From Bacillota bacterium (GTDB lineage: Bacteria; Bacillota; Clostridia; Lachnospirales; Lachnospiraceae), in assembly GCA_023421505.1 (NCBI GenBank), contig JAEZTJ010000066.1:21728-85727 (forward strand): a stretch of 64,000 bases of DNA. Direction: 5' to 3'. The first letter of the stretch is position 1; every line of letters starts with the position of its first letter. The translations under genes and the position numbers were made by a program. Below are positions 8,064 through 15,843 of this stretch, one piece after another. Below the pieces are notes generated by a model. It saw only the letters and a program-made list of their open reading frames with translations, was not told the DNA's origin and did not search any database.

Positions 8064-10058
8064 ATGTGCAAAAAACCCTATTATATTACAACCGCAATTG
8101 CTTATACCTCAGGTAAGCCACATATCGGTAATACGTATGAAATCGTTTTGGCTGACAGTATTGCGCGTTTTAAAAGGTTTGAAGGTTATGAGGTTTTCTT
8201 TCAGACAGGCACCGATGAACATGGTCAGAAGATTGAATTAAAAGCAGCTGAAGCCGGTATTACACCAAAGGAATTCGTTGACGGGGTAGCAGGAAAGATT
8301 AAGGATATCTGGGATCTGATGAATACCTCCTATGATAAATTTATTCGTACCACGGATGCCGATCATGAGAAGCAAATACAGAAAATATTTAAAAAGCTAT
8401 ATGAACAGGGAGATATCTATAAAGGTACCTATGAAGGTATGTACTGTACTCCCTGTGAAGCCTTCTTTACCCAGTCTCAGCTTGTGAACGGAAAATGTCC
8501 GGATTGTGGCAGAGAGGTACAACCCGCAAAGGAGGAAGCATATTTCTTAAAGCTTAGTAAATATGCAGACCGCTTAATAAACCATATTAATACTCACCCT
8601 GAGTTTATCCAGCCGGAATCCAGAAAAAATGAGATGATGAACAATTTCCTTATACCCGGACTTCAGGATCTTTGTGTATCCCGTACCTCCTTTAAATGGG
8701 GTATCCCGGTAGACTTTGACGATAGACATGTAGTATATGTATGGTTAGATGCACTAAGTAATTATATTACCGGTATTGGCTATGATGCAGACGGTAATAG
8801 TACGGAGCAGTTTAAAAAGTTCTGGCCTGCGGATTTACATCTGATTGGTAAAGATATATTACGTTTTCATACGATATACTGGCCTATCATGCTTATGGCA
8901 CTTGGTGTAGAGCTTCCTAAGCAGGTATTTGGCCATCCTTGGCTGTTACAGGGAAGTGCCGGAGATAAAATGAGTAAATCAAAAGGGAATGTTATTTATG
9001 CAGATGACCTGGTTAAGCTATTTGGTGTTGATGCAGTCAGATATTTTGTGCTGCATGAAATGCCCTTTGATAATGATGGCATTATATCCTGGGAGCTCTT
9101 AGTAGAAAGAATTAACTCGGATCTAGCTAATACATTGGGTAATCTGGTGAATAGAACCATATCCATGTCTAATAAATATTTTGATGGTATTGTTAAAAAT
9201 GGTAAGGTAATGGAACCTGTCGATGAGGAGCTTAAAACACTTGCACTTGAAACGCCTAAAAAGGTGATTGCTAAGATGGAGAAGCTTCGCGTAGCAGATG
9301 CAATCAGTGAAATCTTTACCTTGTTCAAACGCTGCAATAAATATATTGATGAAACAATGCCCTGGGTACTTGCAAAGGAAGAAGAGAAAAAAAACCGCTT
9401 AGAAACAGTGCTCTATAATCTGACAGAATGTATCTGTATTGGTGCAAGTTTACTTGAGTCCTTTATGCCGGAGTCAGCAGCTAAGATATTAGCTCAGCTT
9501 TCCAGTAGAGCAAGAACGCTTAATGAGTTATCTGAATATGGACTATACCAGGATGGAACAAAGGTGACGCAGACACCGGAAATTTTATTTGCAAGACTTG
9601 ATAGTAAGGAGGTACTTCAGAAAGTGGAAGAAGACAAGAAGGAACAAAGCGTAGCCGAAGGTAAGATTGAGAAGGAAGATAGGAACGATAAAAATAATGA
9701 TGCAAGCGGTATTATTGATATTGAAGCAAAACCGGAGATAACCTATGAGGATTTTGCGAAGCTTCAATTCCAGATCGGTGAAATAATAGCCTGCGAAGAG
9801 GTAAAGAAATCTAAGAAGCTACTATGCTCTCAGGTTAAAATCGGTTCTCAAGTAAAGCAAATTGTATCGGGAATTAAGGCACACTATTCTGCGGAAGAGA
9901 TGGTGGGTAAAAAGGTTATGGTAGTTGTAAATTTAAAACCGGCGACCTTAGCAGGAATTCTATCAGAAGGAATGTTACTTTGTGCGGAGGATGCAGAAGG
10001 AAATTTAGCGCTTATGGTTCCTGAAAAACCGATGCCGTCCGGAGCCGAGATCCAATAA
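8064..10058 (+). CDS. metG: Methionyl-tRNA synthetase with C-terminal tRNA-binding domain
   Basis: Charges tRNA-Met with methionine (class I synthetase, cytoplasmic). 664 residues. The HIGH box is HIGN at 20-23. Four zinc-ligand cysteines are at 128, 131, 145 and 148 (CTPC ... CPDC). KMSKS is at 302-306. The anticodon-binding helical domain runs to about 520, then a charged linker, and an Arc1p/Trbp111-like tRNA-binding OB fold at about 560-664 (LQFQIGEIIACEEVKKSKKL). This matches the usual length for Firmicute MetG with the appended domain. A GGAAGG site precedes the ATG. Expression is governed by the methionine T-box upstream, and the gene appears monocistronic. Confidence 0.98.
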   Translation: MCKKPYYITTAIAYTSGKPHIGNTYEIVLADSIARFKRFEGYEVFFQTGTDEHGQKIELKAAEAGITPKEFVDGVAGKIKDIWDLMNTSYDKFIRTTDADHEKQIQKIFKKLYEQGDIYKGTYEGMYCTPCEAFFTQSQLVNGKCPDCGREVQPAKEEAYFLKLSKYADRLINHINTHPEFIQPESRKNEMMNNFLIPGLQDLCVSRTSFKWGIPVDFDDRHVVYVWLDALSNYITGIGYDADGNSTEQFKKFWPADLHLIGKDILRFHTIYWPIMLMALGVELPKQVFGHPWLLQGSAGDKMSKSKGNVIYADDLVKLFGVDAVRYFVLHEMPFDNDGIISWELLVERINSDLANTLGNLVNRTISMSNKYFDGIVKNGKVMEPVDEELKTLALETPKKVIAKMEKLRVADAISEIFTLFKRCNKYIDETMPWVLAKEEEKKNRLETVLYNLTECICIGASLLESFMPESAAKILAQLSSRARTLNELSEYGLYQDGTKVTQTPEILFARLDSKEVLQKVEEDKKEQSVAEGKIEKEDRNDKNNDASGIIDIEAKPEITYEDFAKLQFQIGEIIACEEVKKSKKLLCSQVKIGSQVKQIVSGIKAHYSAEEMVGKKVMVVVNLKPATLAGILSEGMLLCAEDAEGNLALMVPEKPMPSGAEIQ

Positions 10059-10540
10059 GAATTATCTTATGAAGAAAATCATACAAAGCACCGAGCGAAG
10101 CGAGAGAGTTTCGGTCAGAGGCTGTTTAAGTCTTACACATAGATTTAAAGAATAATGGTATAGAGTTGTTGGTTTGTGAATTTATATATTAGAGTCTAAG
10201 ATGTTGTAAATCTTAAATTAAGTGATAGGCTCCCCTTAAGATAGACGGGTATAATAAAAGACCGGTTATCTTTAGGGGAGTTACTATTATATCACTGAGT
10301 TTTAGTTATAAGGTAATCGATAAAGTACTTAAAAACCCTAAAATATGTATGACGTATATAGAAATTTTACATTCGAAATCATTTCGTTACGAAGGAGCTT
10401 TATTGAGAAGGCTTTCGCATTCGGGTCAATCAAGTTCCGTATACTTTTTTGAGCAATAAGCAATACAAGATTTAGGATATATATTAATAGCATAGAAATT
10501 GGATGAGAAAATATAGAATAAATGTAATTTCTAATTATGA
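10059..10540. other. Gene-free interval with one imperfect inverted repeat
   Basis: About 480 bp without a credible gene. The only clear structure is a 14-bp inverted repeat with one mismatch (arms 10230-10243 and 10267-10280, core CTCCCCTTAAGATA) enclosing 23 nt. It has no U tract beyond it, so it is not a convincing terminator and may be a remnant small palindromic element. The MerR-gene promoter presumably lies in the AT-rich 3' part, but I could not assign it. Confidence 0.5.
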
Positions 10541-10567
10541 ATGAGCAGATACGAGGGAGGTATGATA

Positions 10568-10957
10568 ATGGAAAGGTATACAAGAGGTGAAATATCGCAG
10601 ATTACGGGCATAGGGTTTGATGCAATAAGGTTTTATGAAAAAAAGGGACTTCTGTCTCTTCCCTCAAGGGGTTCAAATAATTATCGTCAATATGACGAGG
10701 ATACTGTGACCCGCCTGAATTTTATAAAGCAATCTAAAATATGCGGTTTTACACTGAATGAAATTAAGAATACATTGGAACAGCTTGATAACCCTGAAAA
10801 TTGCACCGTAAGCTCTGATGATATAATAGATGGGAAAATGAAAGAAATTGATTACAAGATAGCAGAGCTGATAAAGATGAAAAATATGTTAGAGGCTATC
10901 AAGGAGCCATTAAGAAATAGGAGCTGTGAACAAATCATTTCCTTAAATATTAACTGA
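10568..10957 (+). CDS. MerR-family transcriptional regulator
   Basis: DNA-binding activator of 129 residues. The N-terminal MerR winged helix is clear (YTRGEISQITGIGFDAIRFY followed by EKKGLL, then NYRQYDEDTVTRLNFIKQSK), followed by a dimerisation coiled coil (about 80-115). Cysteines at PENCTV and NRSCEQI lie in the region where metal- or thiol-sensing members bind ligand, but the CueR/ZntR cysteine patterns are not reproduced, so the signal is unknown. The start is set by GAGGGAGG at 10553-10560: the ATG at 10568 is correctly spaced, while earlier ATGs are not. It likely controls the next gene through the long-spacer promoter at 11038-11069. Confidence 0.9.
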   Translation: MERYTRGEISQITGIGFDAIRFYEKKGLLSLPSRGSNNYRQYDEDTVTRLNFIKQSKICGFTLNEIKNTLEQLDNPENCTVSSDDIIDGKMKEIDYKIAELIKMKNMLEAIKEPLRNRSCEQIISLNIN

Positions 10958-10992
10958 CAAAATTATCGTTGTTTCATTATATTACGCGCGCT

Positions 10993-11037
10993 ATCATTAA
11001 ATAGTTTATCATTCAATAGTTTATCATTAAATCACTA
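10993..11037 (+). repeat. Three tandem 15-bp repeats upstream of the EFR1 promoter
   Basis: Units at 10993-11007, 11008-11022 and 11023-11037 share ATCATTAAATAGTTT. The second has one change and the third diverges in its last five bases, where it runs into the -35 box. They could be extra regulator-binding sites or curved AT-rich upstream DNA. Confidence 0.7.
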
Positions 11038-11069
11038 TTGACATTGCACTATACTCCAAGCTTTATAAT
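11038..11069 (+). promoter_or_regulatory. MerR-type promoter with 20-bp spacer and dyad operator
   Basis: TTGACA (11038-11043) and TATAAT (11064-11069) are both perfect consensus hexamers but separated by 20 bp instead of 17, the hallmark of MerR-activated promoters. The spacer contains an imperfect dyad, TTGCACTATACTCCAA (11044-11059), with 6 of 8 pairs matching. The MerR gene sits immediately upstream, so direct activation of the flavodoxin/ferredoxin gene is a reasonable inference. Confidence 0.75.
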
Positions 11070-11106
11070 TATATAAAATAAATGCAAGTGCGGAGGAATA
11101 GATAAT

Positions 11107-11898
11107 ATGAAGGTAATGATTTATTGTTTTACAGGTACCGGAAATTCGTTGCTTATGGCACGTAAGATAGCCAATCAATTAGAGGATGCAGAGATAAAAC
11201 CGGTTTGGAAGCTTAAAGAAGAGAAAGCACAGGAGAGTATTATACAACAGGGGGCGGAAGCAATCGGCTTTATTTTTCCGGTATATTGCGACAGGGTACC
11301 GCAGATTGTCAGAAAATCAATAGAAGAAGCTCAGTTTCATAATATAAAATACTGCTTTGGAGTAACAACTAGTGGAGGTTCAGCAGGAAACGCTTTATAT
11401 GAACTGGATGGAATTTTAAAGTCCAAAGGTATTCGATTAGATTACGGAAAGAATATTGACTTAAGCGATAACAGCATTGTTATAAGAACAAGTGAAGAAA
11501 AGGCACTATTTAGATTTGGAAAGACAGATATGGCTGCTAAAGAAATTGCCCAACAGGTAAATCTACGAAAGACGCTGAAGGAACCCTTTAAAAAAAAATT
11601 GAGCTATTCCATTATGGGTAAGGTAATTAAGAATATCCTTATAAAATATTACATGGTCAATCATAAAAAAATTGATCCAACACGCTGTAAGAATTGCAAG
11701 CTTTGTATTAATATCTGCCCGGTACAAAATATTACGGTTAAGGATGGAATAATAAGCTTCGGAGGCAAATGTGAGCAGTGCTTTGCCTGTATCAACTGGT
11801 GCCCGGAAAAGGCAATTATTTTTGGTAAAATAGATCCACAAAAAAGAAGTCAATATCATTGCCCCGGAATATATGCTAAAGATATAAAAGGGTTTTAG
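11107..11898 (+). CDS. EFR1-type flavodoxin-ferredoxin fusion protein
   Basis: Soluble electron carrier or oxidoreductase of 263 residues. The N-terminal flavodoxin-like domain opens with CFTGTGNSLLMARKIA (FMN phosphate loop), and residues about 55-75 (GFIFPVYCDRVP) form the second loop. The C-terminal part holds two 4Fe-4S motifs, CKNCKLCINICP (about 196-207) and CEQCFACINWCP (about 221-232). The EFR1 family is widespread in clostridia, usually of unknown partner. GGAGG precedes the ATG. The gene is probably MerR-controlled and ends in a strong terminator. Confidence 0.9.
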   Translation: MKVMIYCFTGTGNSLLMARKIANQLEDAEIKPVWKLKEEKAQESIIQQGAEAIGFIFPVYCDRVPQIVRKSIEEAQFHNIKYCFGVTTSGGSAGNALYELDGILKSKGIRLDYGKNIDLSDNSIVIRTSEEKALFRFGKTDMAAKEIAQQVNLRKTLKEPFKKKLSYSIMGKVIKNILIKYYMVNHKKIDPTRCKNCKLCINICPVQNITVKDGIISFGGKCEQCFACINWCPEKAIIFGKIDPQKRSQYHCPGIYAKDIKGF

Positions 11899-11909
11899 GC
11901 AATAAGAAA

Positions 11910-11950
11910 ACTGCCGGTAGGAAACGGTATTACCCGTACCTGCCGGCAGT
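11910..11950. terminator. Bidirectional terminator between converging genes
   Basis: A 12-bp stem with one G-U pair (11910-11921 with 11939-11950; core CTGCCGG) sits between the EFR1 gene and pckA, which converge. T-rich tails occur on both sides (CTTCTATTTCTT rightward, TTTTCTT leftward). Confidence 0.88.
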
Positions 11951-11980
11951 CTTCTATTTCTTAATGAAATAGGGCACAAA

Positions 11981-13636
11981 TTACTCTAATTCAGATACAA
12001 CCTTTTTAAGAGCATCTAAAGCTTCTTCAGGAAGCTTATCAAAGCCACCTTTTTCAGTTTCTCTAGATTGTACGAAGGCAATTCTATCCTTCATTCTTGC
12101 TACTAATTGATTCTTATAATCAGCATCGTCTAAGTTAGGAACGAAGCCTTCCCATTCAAAGATTTCAATATCTTCAAAAGGACCCCACTGTTTGAAAGCT
12201 GTTTTGCCTTCTACGATTGCTTCAATGATACCTAAAGTATCTGCAGGCTTAACCTTCTTGCCCATGAAGTCACCAGTATTTATTACGTAGCAGTCAACAT
12301 TTCTTTCAGCTACGAGTTTCTTGAATTTCTCATAATCATTCACTAAAGGATAGGTACGGAAAGGATTTGCATAAGGCTCAACAACTAAGGCATTAGGATC
12401 TACACCAGGAGCAAGACGCTCAGCGGTTGTTCTCTTAGTAGCAAGTGTAGCACCCATAACAGAAGCAAGTGATGCACCCTTTAATTTAATTACAGGAGGC
12501 AATGTAGGATCCTTCATAATCCAGAAAATTGAGTTAACAGGCTCAGGAACCTTATCTACACGATTAGGTGACCACAGTTTAGACTTGATAGCACGACCGT
12601 TACCATTACGGATATCTTCGGTAACGAGAACAATTTTGCCATCTTCATCTAAGGTAGCGGAGCAGTTCTGAGCGGTTAATAAGTATTTATTATCTTCACA
12701 GTTTGTAGGATAATCCTGTGTTTTATCAAAATAGGTAGGCTCCATAGCGATGGAAGAACCTGTTTCTGTATTGATGATAAAAGCATCATCATGAAGTACA
12801 GTTACGTCGTATTTGCCGCCATGCTTTGCATGTGTAATAGTAGATTTACCGGATCCCGAAAGACCAAATACGGCAGCAACATATGAATTTCCGCCTGCAA
12901 GGTTATATCTCTTCTCTCCACCGTGGCAGGAAGCGTAACCGTTACGGTTAGCAATAGCCCATGCGATTGTAAGAGTACCCTTCTTATGCTCGCCGAAGTA
13001 TCTCATACCAAGGAGAGCAGCGCAGTTAGTTGTAGTATTAAAATAGGTTAATCCCATAGGATGCTCTGCATGCTTCCACTGAGGATTAGAGAATATGTAG
13101 ATATCACACTCATCACCGATTGGGCGAGAAGCTTTGTACATTTTTACATAATCATCGGTCATATATTGGAAGTTAAGCATCCAAGAATACAGGATATTCT
13201 CTTCACCCTCCGGAATTAACAGATGAGCCTTTACCATGAATTCAGGATCTAATCCGATGAATACCTCTGCATGATATAAAGTGGAATATCTGGTATCATA
13301 GATAGCATCCATAACTTTACTATTAAGATTTTCACAATCTACACCAGGCTCGCCGGAGATTTTTCTTGCAGCAGCAGCACGGCCTGTTACAAAACCATCA
13401 TTGAATAATAATACTTTAGCGTCTCTTTCAAGACCAAATTCTTCTCCGCGGTATACAGGCATATCTGTTACTACAGTACCAGGTGAATTTTTAGCAAGCT
13501 CATATGCTTCCTTTAAGGTATTTACTTTAACAACATTATTGCCGTAGAAAGCAGCCTCAATAATTGAACGGGTTTTAGAAAACCCAGGTTTACCTGCGCC
13601 AATTTCGTCACGTTTAAAATATGCTTTTGTTGACAT
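11981..13636 (-). CDS. pckA: Phosphoenolpyruvate carboxykinase (ATP)
   Basis: Interconverts oxaloacetate plus ATP with PEP, CO2 and ADP. In fermenters it often runs toward oxaloacetate on the way to succinate or for anaplerosis. 551 residues, near the family norm. The P-loop GLSGSGKST is at 258-266 and the substrate-binding LTYFNTTTNCAALLGMRYFG block at about 196-215, with FIINTETGSSIAMEPTYFDK in the middle. AGGAGG lies nine bases before the ATG. It has a consensus promoter and a Rex-like operator upstream, suggesting redox control. The gene is transcribed alone and ends at the shared terminator. Confidence 0.97.
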   Translation of the reverse strand: MSTKAYFKRDEIGAGKPGFSKTRSIIEAAFYGNNVVKVNTLKEAYELAKNSPGTVVTDMPVYRGEEFGLERDAKVLLFNDGFVTGRAAAARKISGEPGVDCENLNSKVMDAIYDTRYSTLYHAEVFIGLDPEFMVKAHLLIPEGEENILYSWMLNFQYMTDDYVKMYKASRPIGDECDIYIFSNPQWKHAEHPMGLTYFNTTTNCAALLGMRYFGEHKKGTLTIAWAIANRNGYASCHGGEKRYNLAGGNSYVAAVFGLSGSGKSTITHAKHGGKYDVTVLHDDAFIINTETGSSIAMEPTYFDKTQDYPTNCEDNKYLLTAQNCSATLDEDGKIVLVTEDIRNGNGRAIKSKLWSPNRVDKVPEPVNSIFWIMKDPTLPPVIKLKGASLASVMGATLATKRTTAERLAPGVDPNALVVEPYANPFRTYPLVNDYEKFKKLVAERNVDCYVINTGDFMGKKVKPADTLGIIEAIVEGKTAFKQWGPFEDIEIFEWEGFVPNLDDADYKNQLVARMKDRIAFVQSRETEKGGFDKLPEEALDALKKVVSELE

Positions 13637-13667
13637 GTAAAATCCTCCTATATTGTATTTTTTAAGT

Positions 13668-13685
13668 TCGTTAATAAATCAACAA
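13668..13685 (-). promoter_or_regulatory. Rex-like redox operator in the pckA leader
   Basis: On the minus strand the site reads TTGTTGATTTATTAACGA against the clostridial Rex consensus TTGTTAA-N4-TTAACAA: 12 of 14 defined positions match and the two mismatches are symmetric. It lies about 35-50 bp downstream of the predicted transcription start, where a bound repressor would block elongation. A second palindrome, ACCGTAGTACGGT (13686-13698), abuts it. Confidence 0.5.
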
Positions 13686-13724
13686 ACCGTAGTACGGTAT
13701 ATCAATCAATTGTCCGCCACCTTA

Positions 13725-13753
13725 AGTATAAATCTTGTCTCTGTAAATGTCAA
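13725..13753 (-). promoter_or_regulatory. pckA promoter
   Basis: On the minus strand: TTGACA (13753-13748), 17-bp spacer, TATACT (13730-13725). This is near-consensus and implies strong basal expression, with an untranslated leader of roughly 80 nt before the pckA ATG. Confidence 0.82.
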
Positions 13754-13793
13754 CTCAAATATAGCTAAATTCGGAAGAGTTAGAAATTATTCT

Positions 13794-15545
13794 CTAACGA
13801 TTTTTTATCCACAAGTCCATATGCTCTTCAATGATGTTAAATTGAGCAGGACCAATGTTAAGAAGAAATTCATGAAAATCCTTTGTAACAAATTGGTTTC
13901 CTAATTCGAGCTCGGCTTTTTTTCTCAATTCCATTATCTCTAAATAACCGATTGCATAAGGAAGATAAATAACCGGCTCCTCTAAAAGTGTATCGTATAT
14001 TGAACCGGCAATTTTTTCATCACCAAGATATTGCTTAATATATTCCACAACCTCGTCTTTGGTCCAGCCCTGGTAATGAATTCCAATGTCTGCGCGAGCG
14101 TACATGCAAAGAATTACCATGTTGTTTATTTCAAGGAAGTCAGCGAGATTTTCATCAATGCCTGCAAGATGGTAGGAATACATCTCAACATAAGTTGCCC
14201 AGCCCTCATCGTAGCCTATAAAATTTAGTATATTACGGATGGGAGCTGGTTTCTGGTTGCGAAAGTATACGCACTGATACAAATGTCCCGGATAGCCTTC
14301 ATGCGCTACGGTGGTGTAAATCATGGATAACGTTTTTTTGTTATTTCCGTTAATATAAATATTGTTATTTTGGTAGCTATCAATTGGGGGAACTAAATAC
14401 ATAGCGGGGCTTAAATAGTCTTCCAGTGAAGCCGGTACATATTTAATTTCACATTTCACGGGAACGGCAGCCGGAAAATCCTTTTTGATGTCAGTCTTCA
14501 AATCTGCGAGAATATCATTTGGATTTGTAATAGGAAAGGAAGAGAAGGAGAGATATTTATCTACTAAGGTAGGATCTGATTGAGTCAGATCTGTTAACTC
14601 AGCGACACCTTCCCCGATTGCTTTCTCAAGTAGCTTGATCATTCCTTCCATATCCTTGCCAGAGCCGGTTTTATGCTTGGCGAGATATTCATAATAGGCC
14701 TGCCCTTCCGGATAGTAATACAACCCGGCATTATTTGTACCGGTCCCTTTGAGCTCAGATAAAGCACGGATTAATTTTTTATATGCAGGAATAACATGAC
14801 AAATTACTGCTTCTGTATTCTGCGCTTTATAATAAGATATCTCCTCTGGAGTTAAGCCTTTATATCCCGAAATCTTTTCATCAAAATTTTGTATTAAAAA
14901 ATTATTCTCAGGGTTAGCGATAAAGGCTTTACATTGATCAATAATGCGTTGCGCAACTCGGTCGCTCATAAAAAGACCGTGTTCAGATTTTTCTTTTTCA
15001 TAGCTTATAATGTCATTAAAGTAAGCTTCTACACAAATTAATAAATCTAAATATTTTTTTATATCCTCTTTACTGTAGAAGCTGTATTCCGCAAGTAGGA
15101 TTGGCAATTGGGCTTGAACCCCGGTAGTAGGCCCTAGGCATTCACTGTAATACATAAAATCACCGAAGCCTAAGTCATCTTCCAAATAGTTTTTGACAAT
15201 TTCGTAGGTCAGCTGTTGATTTGAGTTCAAAAGATTATAGTTAAATTTTAAAAGCTTGCTTAAATAATTCTCAGAACACGTTAAATCTTCCTTCATATTA
15301 TCAATCCCATAATCTCCAAGTGTTGCAGCCTCATTCGTAATTCCATAACTTTCAGGGTGTGCCAGAGAATAGTTGAGAGATAATGTATCTGCCTGTACCT
15401 CCTGTACAAATAAGCTGTTCATAAAATTATCGAAAGCGGATTGCTCCTGACCGCGTTTAGACAGCCTGCTGCAGCTTATGGAACACATTATAAGACTTAG
15501 GAATAGTAACAGCAGCACAGTCCTTTTATAAAATCTTTTATGCAT
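13794..15545 (-). CDS. DUF885-family metallopeptidase-like lipoprotein
   Basis: Exported 583-residue protein. Its signal peptide ends in CSISC, so Cys25 is the likely lipidated residue. The DUF885 signature HEGYPGH is at 415-421, preceded by MIYTTVA and followed by DEGWATYVEMYSYH; these resemble the zinc site of M32-like peptidases (the two His plus a downstream Glu). The family is thought to be peptidases acting outside the cell, but the substrate is not known. AGGAGG precedes the ATG. It is read in the same direction as pckA, 157 bp upstream of it, with the pckA promoter in between, so the two need not be cotranscribed. Confidence 0.85.
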   Translation of the reverse strand: MHKRFYKRTVLLLLFLSLIMCSISCSRLSKRGQEQSAFDNFMNSLFVQEVQADTLSLNYSLAHPESYGITNEAATLGDYGIDNMKEDLTCSENYLSKLLKFNYNLLNSNQQLTYEIVKNYLEDDLGFGDFMYYSECLGPTTGVQAQLPILLAEYSFYSKEDIKKYLDLLICVEAYFNDIISYEKEKSEHGLFMSDRVAQRIIDQCKAFIANPENNFLIQNFDEKISGYKGLTPEEISYYKAQNTEAVICHVIPAYKKLIRALSELKGTGTNNAGLYYYPEGQAYYEYLAKHKTGSGKDMEGMIKLLEKAIGEGVAELTDLTQSDPTLVDKYLSFSSFPITNPNDILADLKTDIKKDFPAAVPVKCEIKYVPASLEDYLSPAMYLVPPIDSYQNNNIYINGNNKKTLSMIYTTVAHEGYPGHLYQCVYFRNQKPAPIRNILNFIGYDEGWATYVEMYSYHLAGIDENLADFLEINNMVILCMYARADIGIHYQGWTKDEVVEYIKQYLGDEKIAGSIYDTLLEEPVIYLPYAIGYLEIMELRKKAELELGNQFVTKDFHEFLLNIGPAQFNIIEEHMDLWIKNR

Positions 15546-15691
15546 AATAGCCTCCTTTTATTATGCCAAATGACCATAGTTTTATTGGTAAAATACTATT
15601 TATTTCATGTTTATTCGAGGTAGTGTAGAGTAAGAAGTAGTACAATAAATTTTTGCATCTAATTACCAGACTAATAGCATTTACTAAAGGT

Positions 15692-15718
15692 TAAGTTTTT
15701 CCTTATATCAGCCGAAAT
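15692..15718 (+). promoter_or_regulatory. Sigma-D (sigma-28) type flagellar promoter
   Basis: TAAG (15692-15695), 15-bp spacer, GCCGAAAT (15711-15718), against the consensus TAAA-N15-GCCGATAT. TTAAGTTT at the -35 side also matches the extended consensus. It sits about 125 bp before the first gene of the flagellin cluster, fitting late flagellar control. Confidence 0.7.
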
Positions 15719-15843
15719 ATTACCAGTAAGATAAAATGTGGATTGTTGCTGTAATCGGAGGTTGGGTTGAAAAATCAAAGATTTTTCAATCGGCAAATTT
15801 GTGCGCTGCCCAAATACGCAGTTTTGGCAGCATGGAGGTTAAT

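Noticed and set aside
10338..10583. 81-codon minus-strand ORF upstream of the MerR gene
   Set aside because: AT-rich shadow running through the MerR promoter region, no ribosome-binding site and no domain signal.
10993..11037. Possible iteron-like replication repeats
   Set aside because: Only three 15-bp AT-rich units, beside a MerR promoter; no replication gene, DnaA boxes or origin context nearby.
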